This document shows positions 25,101 to 35,787 of a DNA stretch of 64,000 bases, piece after piece. The notes below the pieces were generated by a model, which did not search any database, was not told the origin of the DNA, and saw nothing but the letters and a program-made list of their open reading frames with translations. The position numbers and the translations under genes were made by a program. The DNA comes from Nymphalis io. Its lineage: Eukaryota; Arthropoda; Insecta; Lepidoptera; Nymphalidae. Each line of letters begins with the position of its first letter. Position 1 is the first letter of the stretch. The stretch is from NCBI RefSeq assembly GCF_905147045.1, contig NC_065898.1, positions 8,494,001 through 8,558,000 on the forward strand, written 5' to 3'.

Positions 25101-25924
25101 TAATCCGATCCTATACGGGGAAAAATATAACGATTTGAGACAATACTTAAGTCGATCGTCGATTTGCGATTACCTATCTACAGAATAAATAAATGTACTT
25201 TGAGATGTAAAAACATTATTCGAAACAGATTATACATTAATTAAAAAAAATTTACCTAATAAACGAAGTTGATTCTTATACACGTTTAAATATTCAAGAT
25301 GTAGGATACTATTAGAGTCACTTGCCTAAAACTGAAATCTGCGGCACCAAATGTTAAAATAAAGGACTATGTCTTAATACGTTAAGTATCTTTGAAAATA
25401 TTAATAAAAATGATTAAATTAAAAATAAACCTTTTTAGAATTCTAGCTACTCATTCCTTAACTGGAAAGCAGTCACCAGCGTTTGCGAATAAACCACCGA
25501 AAAAGCAATTGGACCCCAAATTAGTAGACGATATTGTCAACACCGTCGCTGAAAGGTGCAATGTTTCTAAAAGGATTGTTAGGTTGGTATTCATATTTTA
25601 ATCCCATAAATTTCGTACCTTTTAACTTTTAAATTTTTAGATATTTTATTAAGAAATTGGAATATTTTTTGTATTATAACATCTAACAAAAAATCAGATA
25701 ACATAAAACTAATTATTAACAGTAATTAAGCAAATGACAAAATATGTTTTTGTAGTCCGGAGACTAAGTGTTAATAAAATTACAGGAGCTCCATTACGAC
25801 GAAATGTTCGGACGAAGCAAAGTTATATAGAAATCGTCAACGGTTTAGAAAAAAGCGCGAACAACAAAACCGAGAGAACGTCCCGCCATCTTCTGCGACA
25901 TCGGGCGAATCCACCACTGTTTGA
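22120..25924 (+). CDS. BEN-B2: intact BEN-domain protein, five coding exons, 277 aa
   Basis: Proposed exons: 22120-22177, 23536-23915, 24678-24790, 25439-25582 and 25786-25924, totalling 834 nt with one stop. Domain layout as BEN-B1. Exon 2 begins AANQRNVQNLKLTFDQGTQTD where BEN-B1 has AANQSLPMPNLPERNDQ before GTQTD. Other changes include A-V, V-L, F-V, K-I and R-S in the helical region (about 67-78), I-V, A-T, Q-L and S-A in the BEN domain, P-S before KRIVR, and Y-F in the basic tail. Intron 3 carries about 240 bases absent from BEN-B1. The role is again inferred from the BEN-solo family (nuclear DNA binding). It is head-to-head with broken BEN-A4. Poly(A) signal at 26009-26014. Confidence 0.8.
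22262..22293 (+). other. Possible 32-nt mini-exon in intron 1 of BEN-B2
   Basis: Identical in position and splice signals to 5182-5213. If included, exon 2 would be read PQIRGTFRILN and then stop, giving a short protein without the BEN domain. Confidence 0.4.
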
Positions 25925-26044
25925 GATTAAGGAGACAAAGATCTAAAATCAATTTTTACCATTTATTCAATTATATATTATTCAATTGAAAATATGTAAT
26001 TACTATTAAATAAAATATATTTTATAGCTTTTTTTTTGACCAAA

Positions 26045-28030
26045 TAATGAATCAATTATTTCTTAATAAAATCTAAGAAACACAAGAAACAGTAATCGAC
26101 TATCGACAAACTATATCGATTACTGTTTATCGATTCGATTTTGTTTAGGTTATAGTTAAAATAAGCTTCCGATAGCAATTGTCAGCAGCTATTCAAAATA
26201 CCATTCTTTTCATTTGTCCTTTCCAGGCATAAAATATAAGGTTTTGCGGCTAAACTCTTAATATTACTATCTGTATCTTTTTAATCTAGTAAGTATATTA
26301 AAGTTGTACTAAATAATATAACTGATTGAGTCCAAATATACAAATTTCATTATTTAGTAATAATATTTTGTCTGAAAAAATACATGTTTAATATAATATT
26401 TTCATAAAATCAATTAAGAAATTTGAACGTAAACATTTTTTATTAAAAAAAAATATTTAAGCGGGCGGCATAGCTGATACATTCATGATTAGTTTATGTT
26501 ATGTAGGTACGATAACCCACATAACATAATGTCGGAGAGAATACTGTAAGTCTGTTCAGCTAGAGTTCCCATTACATTTTAGTCTATTTTTCAAATAATT
26601 TGCAAAAAAAATTCCATTAATTTTTTTTCTGTCTCATTACTTACCACTCTTTTTTAATCCCTGTACATATTTCTATATTTAAAAATAGTGAATTAAATCT
26701 TTTCACGGTCTAGTAAATCACTAATATAACATCTAATTTAAATAAATTTGTTTGCTTTATAATAAATACAAATTATATAAATAAATATTAAGTCATCTCG
26801 CATGAGTACATATAAAATTTGCGAGGCGAAAAGGTTTTCTACGGAAAGGATAACGGAACTTTGATATCGAATCAATATAGGTGTAGCAGTACGCATAGCA
26901 ACAAGAATACACACGCCACGCATGCCTCATTATACAACGTCATCGTTTGAAACAATGAATAGTTCTGAAAAGAACTGTTTATTTGAAACAAGAAGCAGCA
27001 TGCAATGACGTAGTATGACGTAATGTCAAGCTCTTGAAAGAGCTATTTTATATTCATATAATAATCTTCGCTTCAATTGGCTTCACTTCTTCAACGAAAA
27101 CAACTCAACTTGCTGACTTCTTGAAACACGTCTTACTCCCGCGCTTAATTCCCCACTACCGACGATGCGCGGCTGATTTTACAAATAATCGTTTTACAGC
27201 GGCGTCGCGTTCAGTCAGTTCGAGCGGCGCAAACAGTTATTAATTTTATAATAAACCAAACATTTTAGGTCTGCCCTAAATACATATGAAAGTAAAAAAT
27301 AAAATATAAAATAATATGAGGAAATAGTTGAGGATCTCCTTAGCTATTTTCAAGATGCTTAAATAAATAAATAATATTTTAAATAACATTAAACACTATA
27401 TAAATAAATAAATTCTCACCGATATTGCCAATTTAGTGTCTCAGTTACTCTTGCAAGAATGTCACTTGAACCTAGATAGGTAATGTTATGTACATATATA
27501 GTTATATGGGCGCTGGACCGTGCTGCCATCTGGTTTCATTGTAAGTAATAAATTAAACCAAATTTTTATATATATTTGTAAAGCGCTATCTAATTCAGAA
27601 CTTAAACAACACAGGAAATATTATTAACAACTTTTTGCTATAAAGTGAGTAAAAGGTGGAATAATAAATTATAATTCATAATTTAAAGAACTTTCTCATT
27701 AAAATAATTTTGGTATGATCAATGAATTAAGCAAGTCACTAACATTTTGTACTTACGGTGTTAACACTATGATTTCCTTACAGATTATTATAAGTAACGA
27801 ATTAAATTAAATAAGATTTAATAGATATTTTGGGTATGTTTTATGATTATCTAATATTGTTTTAATAATTTTGAAATGTAAATATGATTTATTTTTGTCA
27901 CGACTGTGTAAACTCGATATTTCCGGTGCATGTTTTTATTATAGTGAGTAATAAATAATTAAGCTAATTGAAATATATTTCGACTTTTAATTAAGATTAA
28001 AAATAATTTAATATTGTTTTTATAATTATA
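26045..28030. repeat. Third copy of the BEN-A upstream region, no exons
   Basis: About 26056-28025 matches 985-2795 in the same orientation, starting just upstream of where BEN-A exon 1 would be, so the promoter-side sequence is kept without the gene. The join to the BEN-B2 downstream flank is at a short shared ATTATTTC. It contains about 130 bases near 26580-26745 resembling the 4275-4420 region, showing extra shuffling. The AT-rich short ORFs are not supported. Confidence 0.75.
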
Positions 28031-29036
28031 AAACCTTAATATTAATTATATTTGTAATAAAGTACATATGGTATTTTTATTGCTAAAAATAAACATGTCG
28101 TAATTTAGTTATTTAAAAAGTAAGGATTTGCTGGCGGCTGGCATTCTTTTGACGATTGTTGTACTGAGTAGTTGATCAAAAATATAATTAAGTTCATTTA
28201 TATTATATTGTCTCATTATTATGGATCCTGGGGACAATTCTGGCGAGTCGCTGACATACGCTATCACTCAACGTAGATGGACGAAAATTTGCAACCCGAT
28301 TAAAAAATCAACTCGCTCGAGGGGCTGTTTCTTAACCAGCAGACGATCCCATTGTTTCGAAATCAGGTAAATAAGCTGGCTTTACTTTCGGCTCCTTTCT
28401 GTTATTTTCTTTTGTTTCATATTGAATGAAATTTTGTTTCACAGCGGCTTAAGGTACCAAGAACTTGCATTTATAAAAAATAATCTTTTTTAGCCTTCAG
28501 GTTTCCTATCTTCTTTCTTTGTCCAGTACCCTAAAAGGGATCATAAAAATTAGGACTAAGTTATTGATTATCTTTGAAACAATTAATGTTTAAGCACTTT
28601 ACTGCTGTATTATTTTAGACTTATCTTATACATTTTCTGGACAATAAGAAGTCTTTAAAATCCTAATATCATGAATAAAATGTATTAAAGTTGTAAAATG
28701 TTACTATTTCTAAAATATATTTTTTTCATCTTCAATCGCTTTTGTTAGTTTAAGGAGATAATCTTAAAACAGGGTTAGGAGGTTTTAAACATTATTAAAT
28801 AAAATTAAGATTTTGTAATTGAATGAAAACTTATCTTACCAATCGGATACCTATCGATTCCTTATTATTATTATCCACATATTTAACCCAGTAATCTTCA
28901 TACACAATACAACTACTCATGTAGTCTTTGAAGAGGGTTGCTACGTTTTCTTACATGTAGGTTATTTTGGTGGTAGTTATTTTGGTAAATTAAATTACGT
29001 CAAAACGTAAATTAACATACTTTTTTGACATCATAA
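28031..29036. other. Rearranged flank fragments and unidentified sequence
   Basis: 28031-28190 is unmatched. A 49-codon ORF at 28221-28370 starts MDPGDNSGESLTYAITQRRW, but its second half belongs to the duplicated flank, so coding is doubtful. About 28290-28850 matches the reverse complement of 3230-3800 (same orientation as 11640-12125). 28851-29036 is AT-rich and unmatched. Confidence 0.45.
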
Positions 29037-29350
29037 AATAATGTAATAATAATATGAATATTGAGTTATTATACGTGTATAATATGTGTGTATGTCAGTA
29101 TTAATAAACTACCCCACAAGCTCATTCGTTTGTCTCCGTTACCATGGCAACGATACTATAAATACCGACCCGAGCAGAGAGGTCAGTCGTTGTTGGACCG
29201 TGGATGGAAGCACTATTACGTCACTATACAAGAACAACGTATTATACATTGGCGACGAGGATTTAAACTTTTTTTTCTTACAAAAAAGGAAGAAGGTACC
29301 TTTTAATTCGGAATTAAACCTAGTGAGTACGTAAGTAAAGGCAATAGTAA

Positions 29351-29545
29351 GCAGTAGTATAGCTACTGGTCATTAAATTGACAGTCATGCGAGAATGACA
29401 AAATTAATATGCAGTAGTATAACTAGTGGTCATTAAATTGACAGTCATGCATGAATGACAAAATTAATAAGCAGTATTATAGCTACTGGTCATTAAATTG
29501 TCAGTCATGAAAGAATGACAAAGTTAATATGCAGTAGTATTAATA
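29351..29545 (+). repeat. 60-bp tandem repeat in the Gypsy leader
   Basis: Units begin at 29351, 29411, 29471 and 29531 (the last partial). Each starts GCAGTAGTAT or GCAGTATTAT and contains GGTCATTAAATTG and CAGTCATG. The period is exactly 60 bases with a few substitutions. It lies between the left LTR and gag. Confidence 0.85.
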
Positions 29546-29646
29546 AACAGTGGTATATAGCCACGGTCAATAAGTTGACATATCATCAGACGTCAAACAT
29601 AGTTAACAATTATAGTTAAAATACATTTATCAGTTTCAGGTTCTAA

Positions 29647-30175
29647 ATGATGAGCTCTCAATTAACATTGGATAAATTTGATTGTGAAGGAGAGCCTACT
29701 TCGGTAGGGGCAAGATGGGAGCGCTGGAAGAGGGCACTGCTTTTTTATCTCGATGCTGCTGGTATCGAGACGAATGAAAAGAAACGAGCGTCTTTACTAC
29801 ATTTTGGAGGAATTGAGCTACAAGAAATATTTTATAACATACCAGGAGCAAATTTGTCACCAGATGATGGAGTTGATGTTTTTGAAGTGGCTATAGCTAA
29901 ACTTGATACATTCTTTCTACCGAAACAAAGTAAGGTCATATTTTCCGATTAATAAAGCAGGAAACAAATGAGAAATTTGAAATTTTTTTGGTACGGCTGA
30001 GAAAACAAGCCGATAAGTGTCAGTTTAAAGATAAAGAAGACCAAATAATTGATCAAATAACCGAAAAATGTTCCTCAAAAGAGCTCAGGAAGAAAATACT
30101 ACAAAATGGAGATACATTCTCATTAACAAACATAATAGCCGAAGCGAATACTCTTCAGGCTGTGCTGTCTCAACC
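29647..30175 (+). pseudogene. Gypsy gag, frame-shifted
   Basis: The first frame (29647-29952) contains WERWKRALLFYLDAAGIE and HFGGIELQEIFYNIPGA, typical of gag in Ty3/Gypsy elements of insects. It continues one frame over from about 29940 with FLVRLRKQADKCQFKD and EKCSSKELRKKILQNGD. The nucleocapsid zinc knuckle and protease are deleted; the frame runs directly into reverse transcriptase at about 30170. Confidence 0.75.
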
Positions 30176-31019
30176 ATTAAGGAGGATACCTATACCACTT
30201 GAAGAAAAGGTTGAGAGGAAAATTCAGGAACTCATAGAGAGAGACATTATTGAAGAGGTTCAAAGGTCTTCGAGATGGGTATCTCCAATAGTGCCGGTCT
30301 TCAAAACCACTGGAGAAATTAGGCTTTGCGTAGACATGAGACGGGCTACTAAAAACGTGGAAATCATCCATTACCCACTATGGACAAACTGCTTCCGAAA
30401 ATGAAAAATGCAAAATACTTTTCAAAACTGGACATTAAAGACGCTTTTCATCAAATTGGACTCCATCCTACTTCTAGACATATAACTGCCTTCATAACAA
30501 CTAAAGGTCTTTTTAGATATAAGCGACTAATGTCCCAAACATCTCGAGTGCTCCGGAAATTTTTCAAAAGACCTTAGAACGAATATTATTAAGGTGTGAA
30601 GGTGTAATTAATTTCGTTGATGACATATATGTATATGGAAAGATTATAGAAAGTTATGGAGACTCTCAGACAAAATAATGTGGTTCTTAGAAAAGACAAA
30701 TGTGTCTTCAGAGAACAAAACGTACAATTTCTAGGACATGAACTGTCCTACAAAGGAGTTAAACCTTTAGACAAATATATATCAACTATATATATATATA
30801 TATGTTCAATGGAGAATGAACACAGGTGAGCTTCAGAGCTTCTTGGGATTAATAAACTACGTTGGTAAATGGATTCCAAACTTGGCGACAACTACGGAAC
30901 CGCTGAAAATGCTACTGAGAAACAAACAAAATAAAACCACAGAAATCACCACTTTATGGTGGACCAAACAGGAATATGCGTTTAACAAACTAAAAATGGC
31001 ATTGTCCGACATTTCCACC
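30176..31019 (+). pseudogene. Gypsy reverse transcriptase, broken
   Basis: Recognisable RT blocks in order, in several frames: RSSRWVSPIVPVFKTTGEIR and LCVDMRRAT, then YFSKLDIKDAFHQIGLHP, FITTKGLFRYKRLM, then NFVDDIYVYG at about 30608 (the FVDD active site), QFLGHELSYKGVKPL and ELQSFLGLINYVGKWIPN. Several shifts and a short TA repeat near 30780 break it. Confidence 0.8.
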
Positions 31020-31022
31020 TTA

Positions 31023-31358
31023 GGGTCCGTTCACACAGACCGGCTCGGAGAGGAGAGCAGATTTTTATCACGTTGGAAACAGTGTTTTGAGTGATTGTAG
31101 TAAAGTTTATTTTTGCATTTGCACCTTTTTTGTCATTAAAAATGCCTGAACGCGCTTCGTGTGAAGTAATAAAAGGAGCCGACCGGCTCCGCTTGCGTGC
31201 TCTTTCTCGCTCGCACCCGCTTTCAGATCTCTTCCAGCCGGTCGATGTGAAATAGTTGGCGGCTCCGCTCCGGCCAATTCCAAGCGTATACGACCCGGTC
31301 TGTGTGAAAAGAAAAAAGCAGGCCGATGCTCTCCGAGCCGGTCTGTGTGAACGGACCC
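31023..31358. mobile_element. 336-bp MITE with 30-bp perfect terminal inverted repeats
   Basis: GGGTCCGTTCACACAGACCG at the left end, continuing CGGCTCGGAGAG, is exactly repeated in reverse complement at the right end. TTA flanks both sides (31020-31022 and 31359-31361). Removing the element and one TTA restores a continuous gypsy RT/RNase H reading, so this is the insertion. The interior is GC-rich with no coding region. A TTA target and GGG ends suggest the PIF/Harbinger (Tourist) type; the family is inferred. Confidence 0.75.
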
Positions 31359-31361
31359 TTA

Positions 31362-31935
31362 GGATATTATGACGTCAATGACCGAACTGTAGTCATAGCA
31401 GATGCCAGTCCAGTAGGACTGGGATCTGCTATTAGTTCAAATTAACGATCACGGACCACGAATTATAGCATATGGTCATCGGACTTTAACTGATTGCGAG
31501 AGAAGATATTGTCAAACAAAAAAGAAGCCTTAGCTTTGGTCTTGCCCAGACCAGTCGAACATTTTTATGTATTTTTATTTGGGAAAGAGTGAGCTAGTGA
31601 CGGATCATAAACCACTAGAGGTTATATTTGGCCCTAAATCCAAACCATGTGCAAGAATAGAAAGATGGTTATTACGCCTTCAAGCGTATAGATTCAAAGT
31701 AGTTTATAAACCCGGAAAAGAAAACATTGCAGATTGCTTATCAATATTATACAAATCGGAAAAACTACCACAATACGTTTCAGAAAGCTATATACATCAA
31801 GTTGTCGAAGCTAGCCGACCAATTGCGCTATCCTTCAAAAAAATTTCAGAGTTGGGTTTCTCCCTTGGGAACATACATTGCTATGCAGATGATAGTACAG
31901 TGCATGGTGGATACCACGGACGCGCAGTAATTATA
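31362..31935 (+). pseudogene. Gypsy RNase H, broken
   Basis: VIADASPVGLG at about 31395 is the first RNase H acidic motif. After a shift follow FGKSELVTDHKPLEVIFG and ARIERWLLRLQAYRFKVVY, then KPGKENIADCLS, the usual RNase H end of gypsy RT. The reading ends at about 31935, where the inverted arm begins. Confidence 0.75.
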
Positions 31936-33886
31936 AGCAAAAATTGAACAATAAACACAATGAACGCACCTACTGTCAAGTTTGTTTCATACTTGAGTAT
32001 CCGACCTTGATAAAACTAGTTACGCGATAAGGGACAAAAGATTTGATTATTCTATCTCTGTCTAAAACATTTATTTTCCATAGTGAATATCATAGATTAT
32101 TCAAGATGTCGACCAATGTTATCGCGTCAATTGATATCGGTGACCAATGGTCGGTGTCTTATCTGGGTTTATTTGTTTTTTATTTGGGTTTACTCCTCTA
32201 GTGATTAGAATAGGCTATCGGTAGATGTAATGGAAGGAGTAATACTTAATATATGTATATAAATGTTGGAATAGGCTAATAAGTAGTACTTCAATGTGAA
32301 GTGTGATCCTCAGGTGTCACCGGTTAAGATATAATAGTTGACACTTTTTACATGGCCAGTAGATATAGCCTCCCGTATTTTACTAAAAATAATGAACGGT
32401 CCTGGGGTTGGGGTAGAGTGAAAGGAGCAAACGTGCCAGATAGCAAAGCGGGCCAAAATCTCAATTAATACGAAAAACAAATTCCAGTTAAAAAATTTGA
32501 CGGCGCGGCGGGGGGTAAATTTCGTAATTATTAGGATGAAGAACATAATTAAGCATCTTTTTATTTTCATTTTATATTCCTTAAATAATGTAATTTCATT
32601 TTATTTATTGTGTAAATAAAACAAAATTGTAAATATAAAATTTGTTTATTAATAAAAAAGCAAATAGTAATAGTATACGATCGCAACTTTCATTATCATG
32701 ATCCTACTAACTTAGTAGTTTTTTCTTTTTATATTTGGAGGATATATTCGCAGGCTTATGACAAACTTTTGATCGTTAATGTTTTTTTGTTCTGTTTTAT
32801 GCCATTTCCATCTTAATTCTTGCTCTTATTACAGTTACTCGCAGTTTCTAGTTCCCAATTGATTTTTACTGCGTTATATAGTTTTTTTAATAGTATTTAT
32901 GATTGGAAGTATTTTTATAAATTCAAATATAATGCTACCAAATCTTGGCAGTCATTTAGCCTTCTTTTGAATGGCATAAAATGCGATGTTTTGCAACGCC
33001 ATCTAGTGACGAAGTATAAAAAATGGATAATAGAAAATAAATTTCCTTCTTTTCCATAGAAGTCCTATGTAAAAGAAGGAAATGCATAGTCAGACAACCA
33101 TAATTGTATTTATACAGTGATGATTGTCTGACTATAACTTTATATTACCGATTCATTGATTATTATTGTAACTTACTGATTATTACATCGAACTTCATAA
33201 CAGGGTTACCTACTAGAAGCAAATCTTAACCAACATTGTTGCAGCCTCAAATATGTCTTCAATCTATGGAGGGCAAACGTATTGTAAAAATAAAGGTAAA
33301 ATTGTAAAGGTATTATTTTATTCGTATCGTACCTGTACTAGAGTTACGCATTGGGACAATTATAAAAGCTTAATTTGAAAATAATTTAAAATCGATTTAG
33401 TTTTATGATAATTAACTTATAATAGACGATACTAAAATCACTAATCACTAAATAAATACCCAATGAATGAAGTTTATATGACACGAAAGTTCTGTTTGAA
33501 TCGATTATTTTAATTCTCTCGGCTCGGATACCGTTATGCTTTATTTTCATATATATAGCTACAGTTAACCCCGGTTTTTTGGTTATGACATTTAAATTTG
33601 TACTTGATTCATTATTTTGTCCAAAAAAAGCTATTAATATATTTTATACTTTATTTAAAAGTAATTACATATTTTTAATTAATTAATAAATGGTACAAAC
33701 TGATATTAGATCTTTGTCTCCTTAATTTCAAACAATGGGACGTCCTATCGGTTTTGTTGTTCGTGCTTTTTTCTAAACCGTTGACGATTTCTATATAACT
33801 TTGCTTCGTCCGAACATTTCGTCGTAATGGAGCTCCTGTAATTTTATTAACACTTAGTCTCCGGACTACAAAAACATATTGTCAAG
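31936..33886. repeat. Left arm of a 1.95-kb inverted repeat
   Basis: Reverse complement of 35788-37738 (coordinates sum to 69674), almost without difference. It carries the BEN-B downstream flank and, at its right end (about 33700-33886, minus), the BEN-B last exon. It interrupts the gypsy element between RNase H and integrase. Confidence 0.9.
33700..33886 (-). pseudogene. Inverted fragment of a BEN-B last exon
   Basis: On minus it reads the exon-5 start (SSITTKCSDEAKLYRNR) up to a premature stop. It shares the GGTTTAG form of BEN-B2 and the truncated ending of the copy at 35.8 kb. It is fused directly to gypsy integrase sequence at 33887. Confidence 0.7.
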
Positions 33887-34269
33887 TTTCCATGAAGGCG
33901 TGGCTAAGGTCCAAAGTGTTGTAGCCTGGTATGACAAGGAAACGGAAAACTTAATAAAATGCTGCAAGGGGTGCACATTAGTCTCAACTCCCAATCCTCC
34001 TAACCCCTTAAAAAGAAGGGCATTACCAAGCGAACCCTGGGTAGATACATGTATCGATTTGCTAGGGCCCCTACCAAGCAACGATTACATATTTGTAATC
34101 GTAGATTATTTCAGCCGGTATAAGGAAGTAAAGATTCTTCGCAAAATAACAAGTATGGACATAATACGAATACTTGAGGAAATTTTTAGTAGATTAGGGA
34201 ATCCAATAACAATAACAGCTGATAATGGACGACAATTTTGTAGTGATGATTTAAAAAAAAAATGTTCTG
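33887..34269 (+). pseudogene. Gypsy integrase fragment
   Basis: Open frame 33879-34274 with CCKGCTLVS (end of the H2C2 zinc motif), EPWVDTCIDLLGPLP with the first catalytic Asp, IFVIVDYFSRYKEV, and TADNGRQF with the second Asp. It stops before the catalytic Glu, joining the 3' LTR after a poly-A stretch. Confidence 0.8.
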
Positions 34270-34419
34270 AATAAACTACCATACAAGCTCATTCGTTTGT
34301 CTCCGTTACCATGGCAACGATACTATATAAATACCGAACCGAGCAGAGAGAAGTCAGTCGTTGTTGGACCGTGGATGGAAGCACTACTATGTGACTATAC
34401 AAGAACAACGTATTATACA

Positions 34420-35787
34420 ATACGATAATAAATTAGATATAGTCGATATAAAGTCGTCGAAATGTAAATGGAACTGTGTCTGTCTGGTTCTTACGCTTTA
34501 TACATGATATTTCGTATTAAGCTGAAACCCCAAGGAAGGACATAGGCTGTACTATACAATATTTATATCTAATATTGTAATAAATTTATTTAACTGTGAC
34601 CAGGCTTATGGATATTAAGATTTATAAAATGTCGTATATTTTACGAATATTATAAAACAGTAAGAAGATCGTACATCGATATCGAGATCGTATATCGAAT
34701 GATCGTGTCGTAGTATACATTTTTGAAGTATTTATTTTTCGACAGAAACAATCTCAAATTATTCAATACGGTTTTTTTCAATCTTTACTATATTCTCGTG
34801 TATAAAATATATAAATAGGCTACCTATGTTTAATATATACCTACCGAGGTACTAGTTAGTATTTGCGTACTTCAAAAATTTGTATAAATTTACAGCTCCT
34901 GGAGCTGCACAACAACCCCCGTCAAGGTAATTACGAAAATATTTGTAAGTGATAGCTTCTTATTATAGATAGATAACAAATCTGAATAAGGATTAATTTT
35001 AATTTATAACGTTTAAATTTTAACAGTCGAAACAATATCTATTGGCGTCGCAACGCAGGTAACGATAAAACTAAAATGGTTTCTTTTGAACTAAGGATAC
35101 CTAAGTACCCAACATTTGTCTCCCAATAAATATCAAACAAAAGATTTCGTTACACATGAGACAGTACGCAACCGATGCATTTCTCAAATGTTTTAGATCA
35201 ATTAATAACTGAAGTAAAATATTATTAGAATATTATAACGATACTATTACTGACCGAACTATACTATATTTATAACTTATATACCTCCCTTGAATACGCG
35301 GGCGAAAATTTGTAAAAAATAATTTAAAAATTTTCAAGCGAGCCTATTTAGTTTAATTTAGGTGAATCATATAAGTGAATGACCTGTACATATTCTCTAA
35401 ACCTAAATTTATTTAACTATGATCAACCTTATCAAATCTTGTACTTTTTATGAATATAATAAATTGTAAGAAGATCGTAGATCGATATCGAGATCGCACC
35501 TAGTATACATTTTTGTCATCAGCGTTTGCGAATAAACCACCGAAAAAGCAATTGGACCCCAAATTAATAAATTATTAGTAGACGATATTGTCAACACCGT
35601 CGCTGAAAGGTGCAATGTTCCTAAAAGGATTGTTAGGTTGGTATTCATATTTTAATCCCATAACTTTTGTACCCTTAAACTTTTTAATGTTTAGATATTT
35701 TATTAAGAAAATAAAATATATTTGTATTATACCATCTAACAAAAAATCAGATAACATAAAACTAATTATTAACAGTAATTAAGCAAA
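34420..35787 (+). pseudogene. BEN-B3: exon-1 trace, intron 1 and exon 4 relic
   Basis: 34560-34880 matches BEN-B intron 1 (5560-5840). 34895-34925 resembles an older exon-1 end (GAGCTGCACAACAACCCCC). 34945-35500 repeats intron 1 with the 32-nt mini-exon near 35028-35059. 35515-35641 is exon 4 (FANKPPKKQLDPKL) with an ATTAATAAATTATTAG duplication that breaks the frame. Exons 2 and 3 are gone. 34420-34560 is unidentified repeat sequence. Confidence 0.65.

Larger units (their letters stand above)
17109..26040. repeat. Unit 2: direct duplicate of 1-8720
   Basis: Nearly every line aligns with the start of the window, at offset 17108 to about 3060, then about 17080, then about 17320 after an insert of roughly 240 bases near 25050-25270. 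Most aligned lines carry no or one difference. The block holds BEN-A4 5' exons, the divergent intergenic region and BEN-B2. Confidence 0.9.
29037..34419 (+). mobile_element. Ty3/Gypsy retrotransposon, decayed and interrupted
   Basis: Left LTR about 29037-29248 (start uncertain), ending TATTATACA, followed by TTGGCGACGAGGAT, which has the look of a primer-binding site (TGGCGACGA). A truncated right LTR at 34270-34419 repeats the sequence from AATAAACTACC to TATTATACA. Between them, in order, are gag, reverse transcriptase, RNase H and integrase pieces on plus. The protease region and the 3' end of integrase are missing, several frame shifts are present, and a MITE (31023-31358) and an inverted-repeat arm (31936-33886) interrupt it. 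Not functional. Confidence 0.85.

Noticed and set aside
32310..33059. 86- and 79-codon ORFs mirrored at 36615-37364
   Set aside because: They are copies by inverted duplication; no motif, and the sequence looks like a non-coding DNA element.
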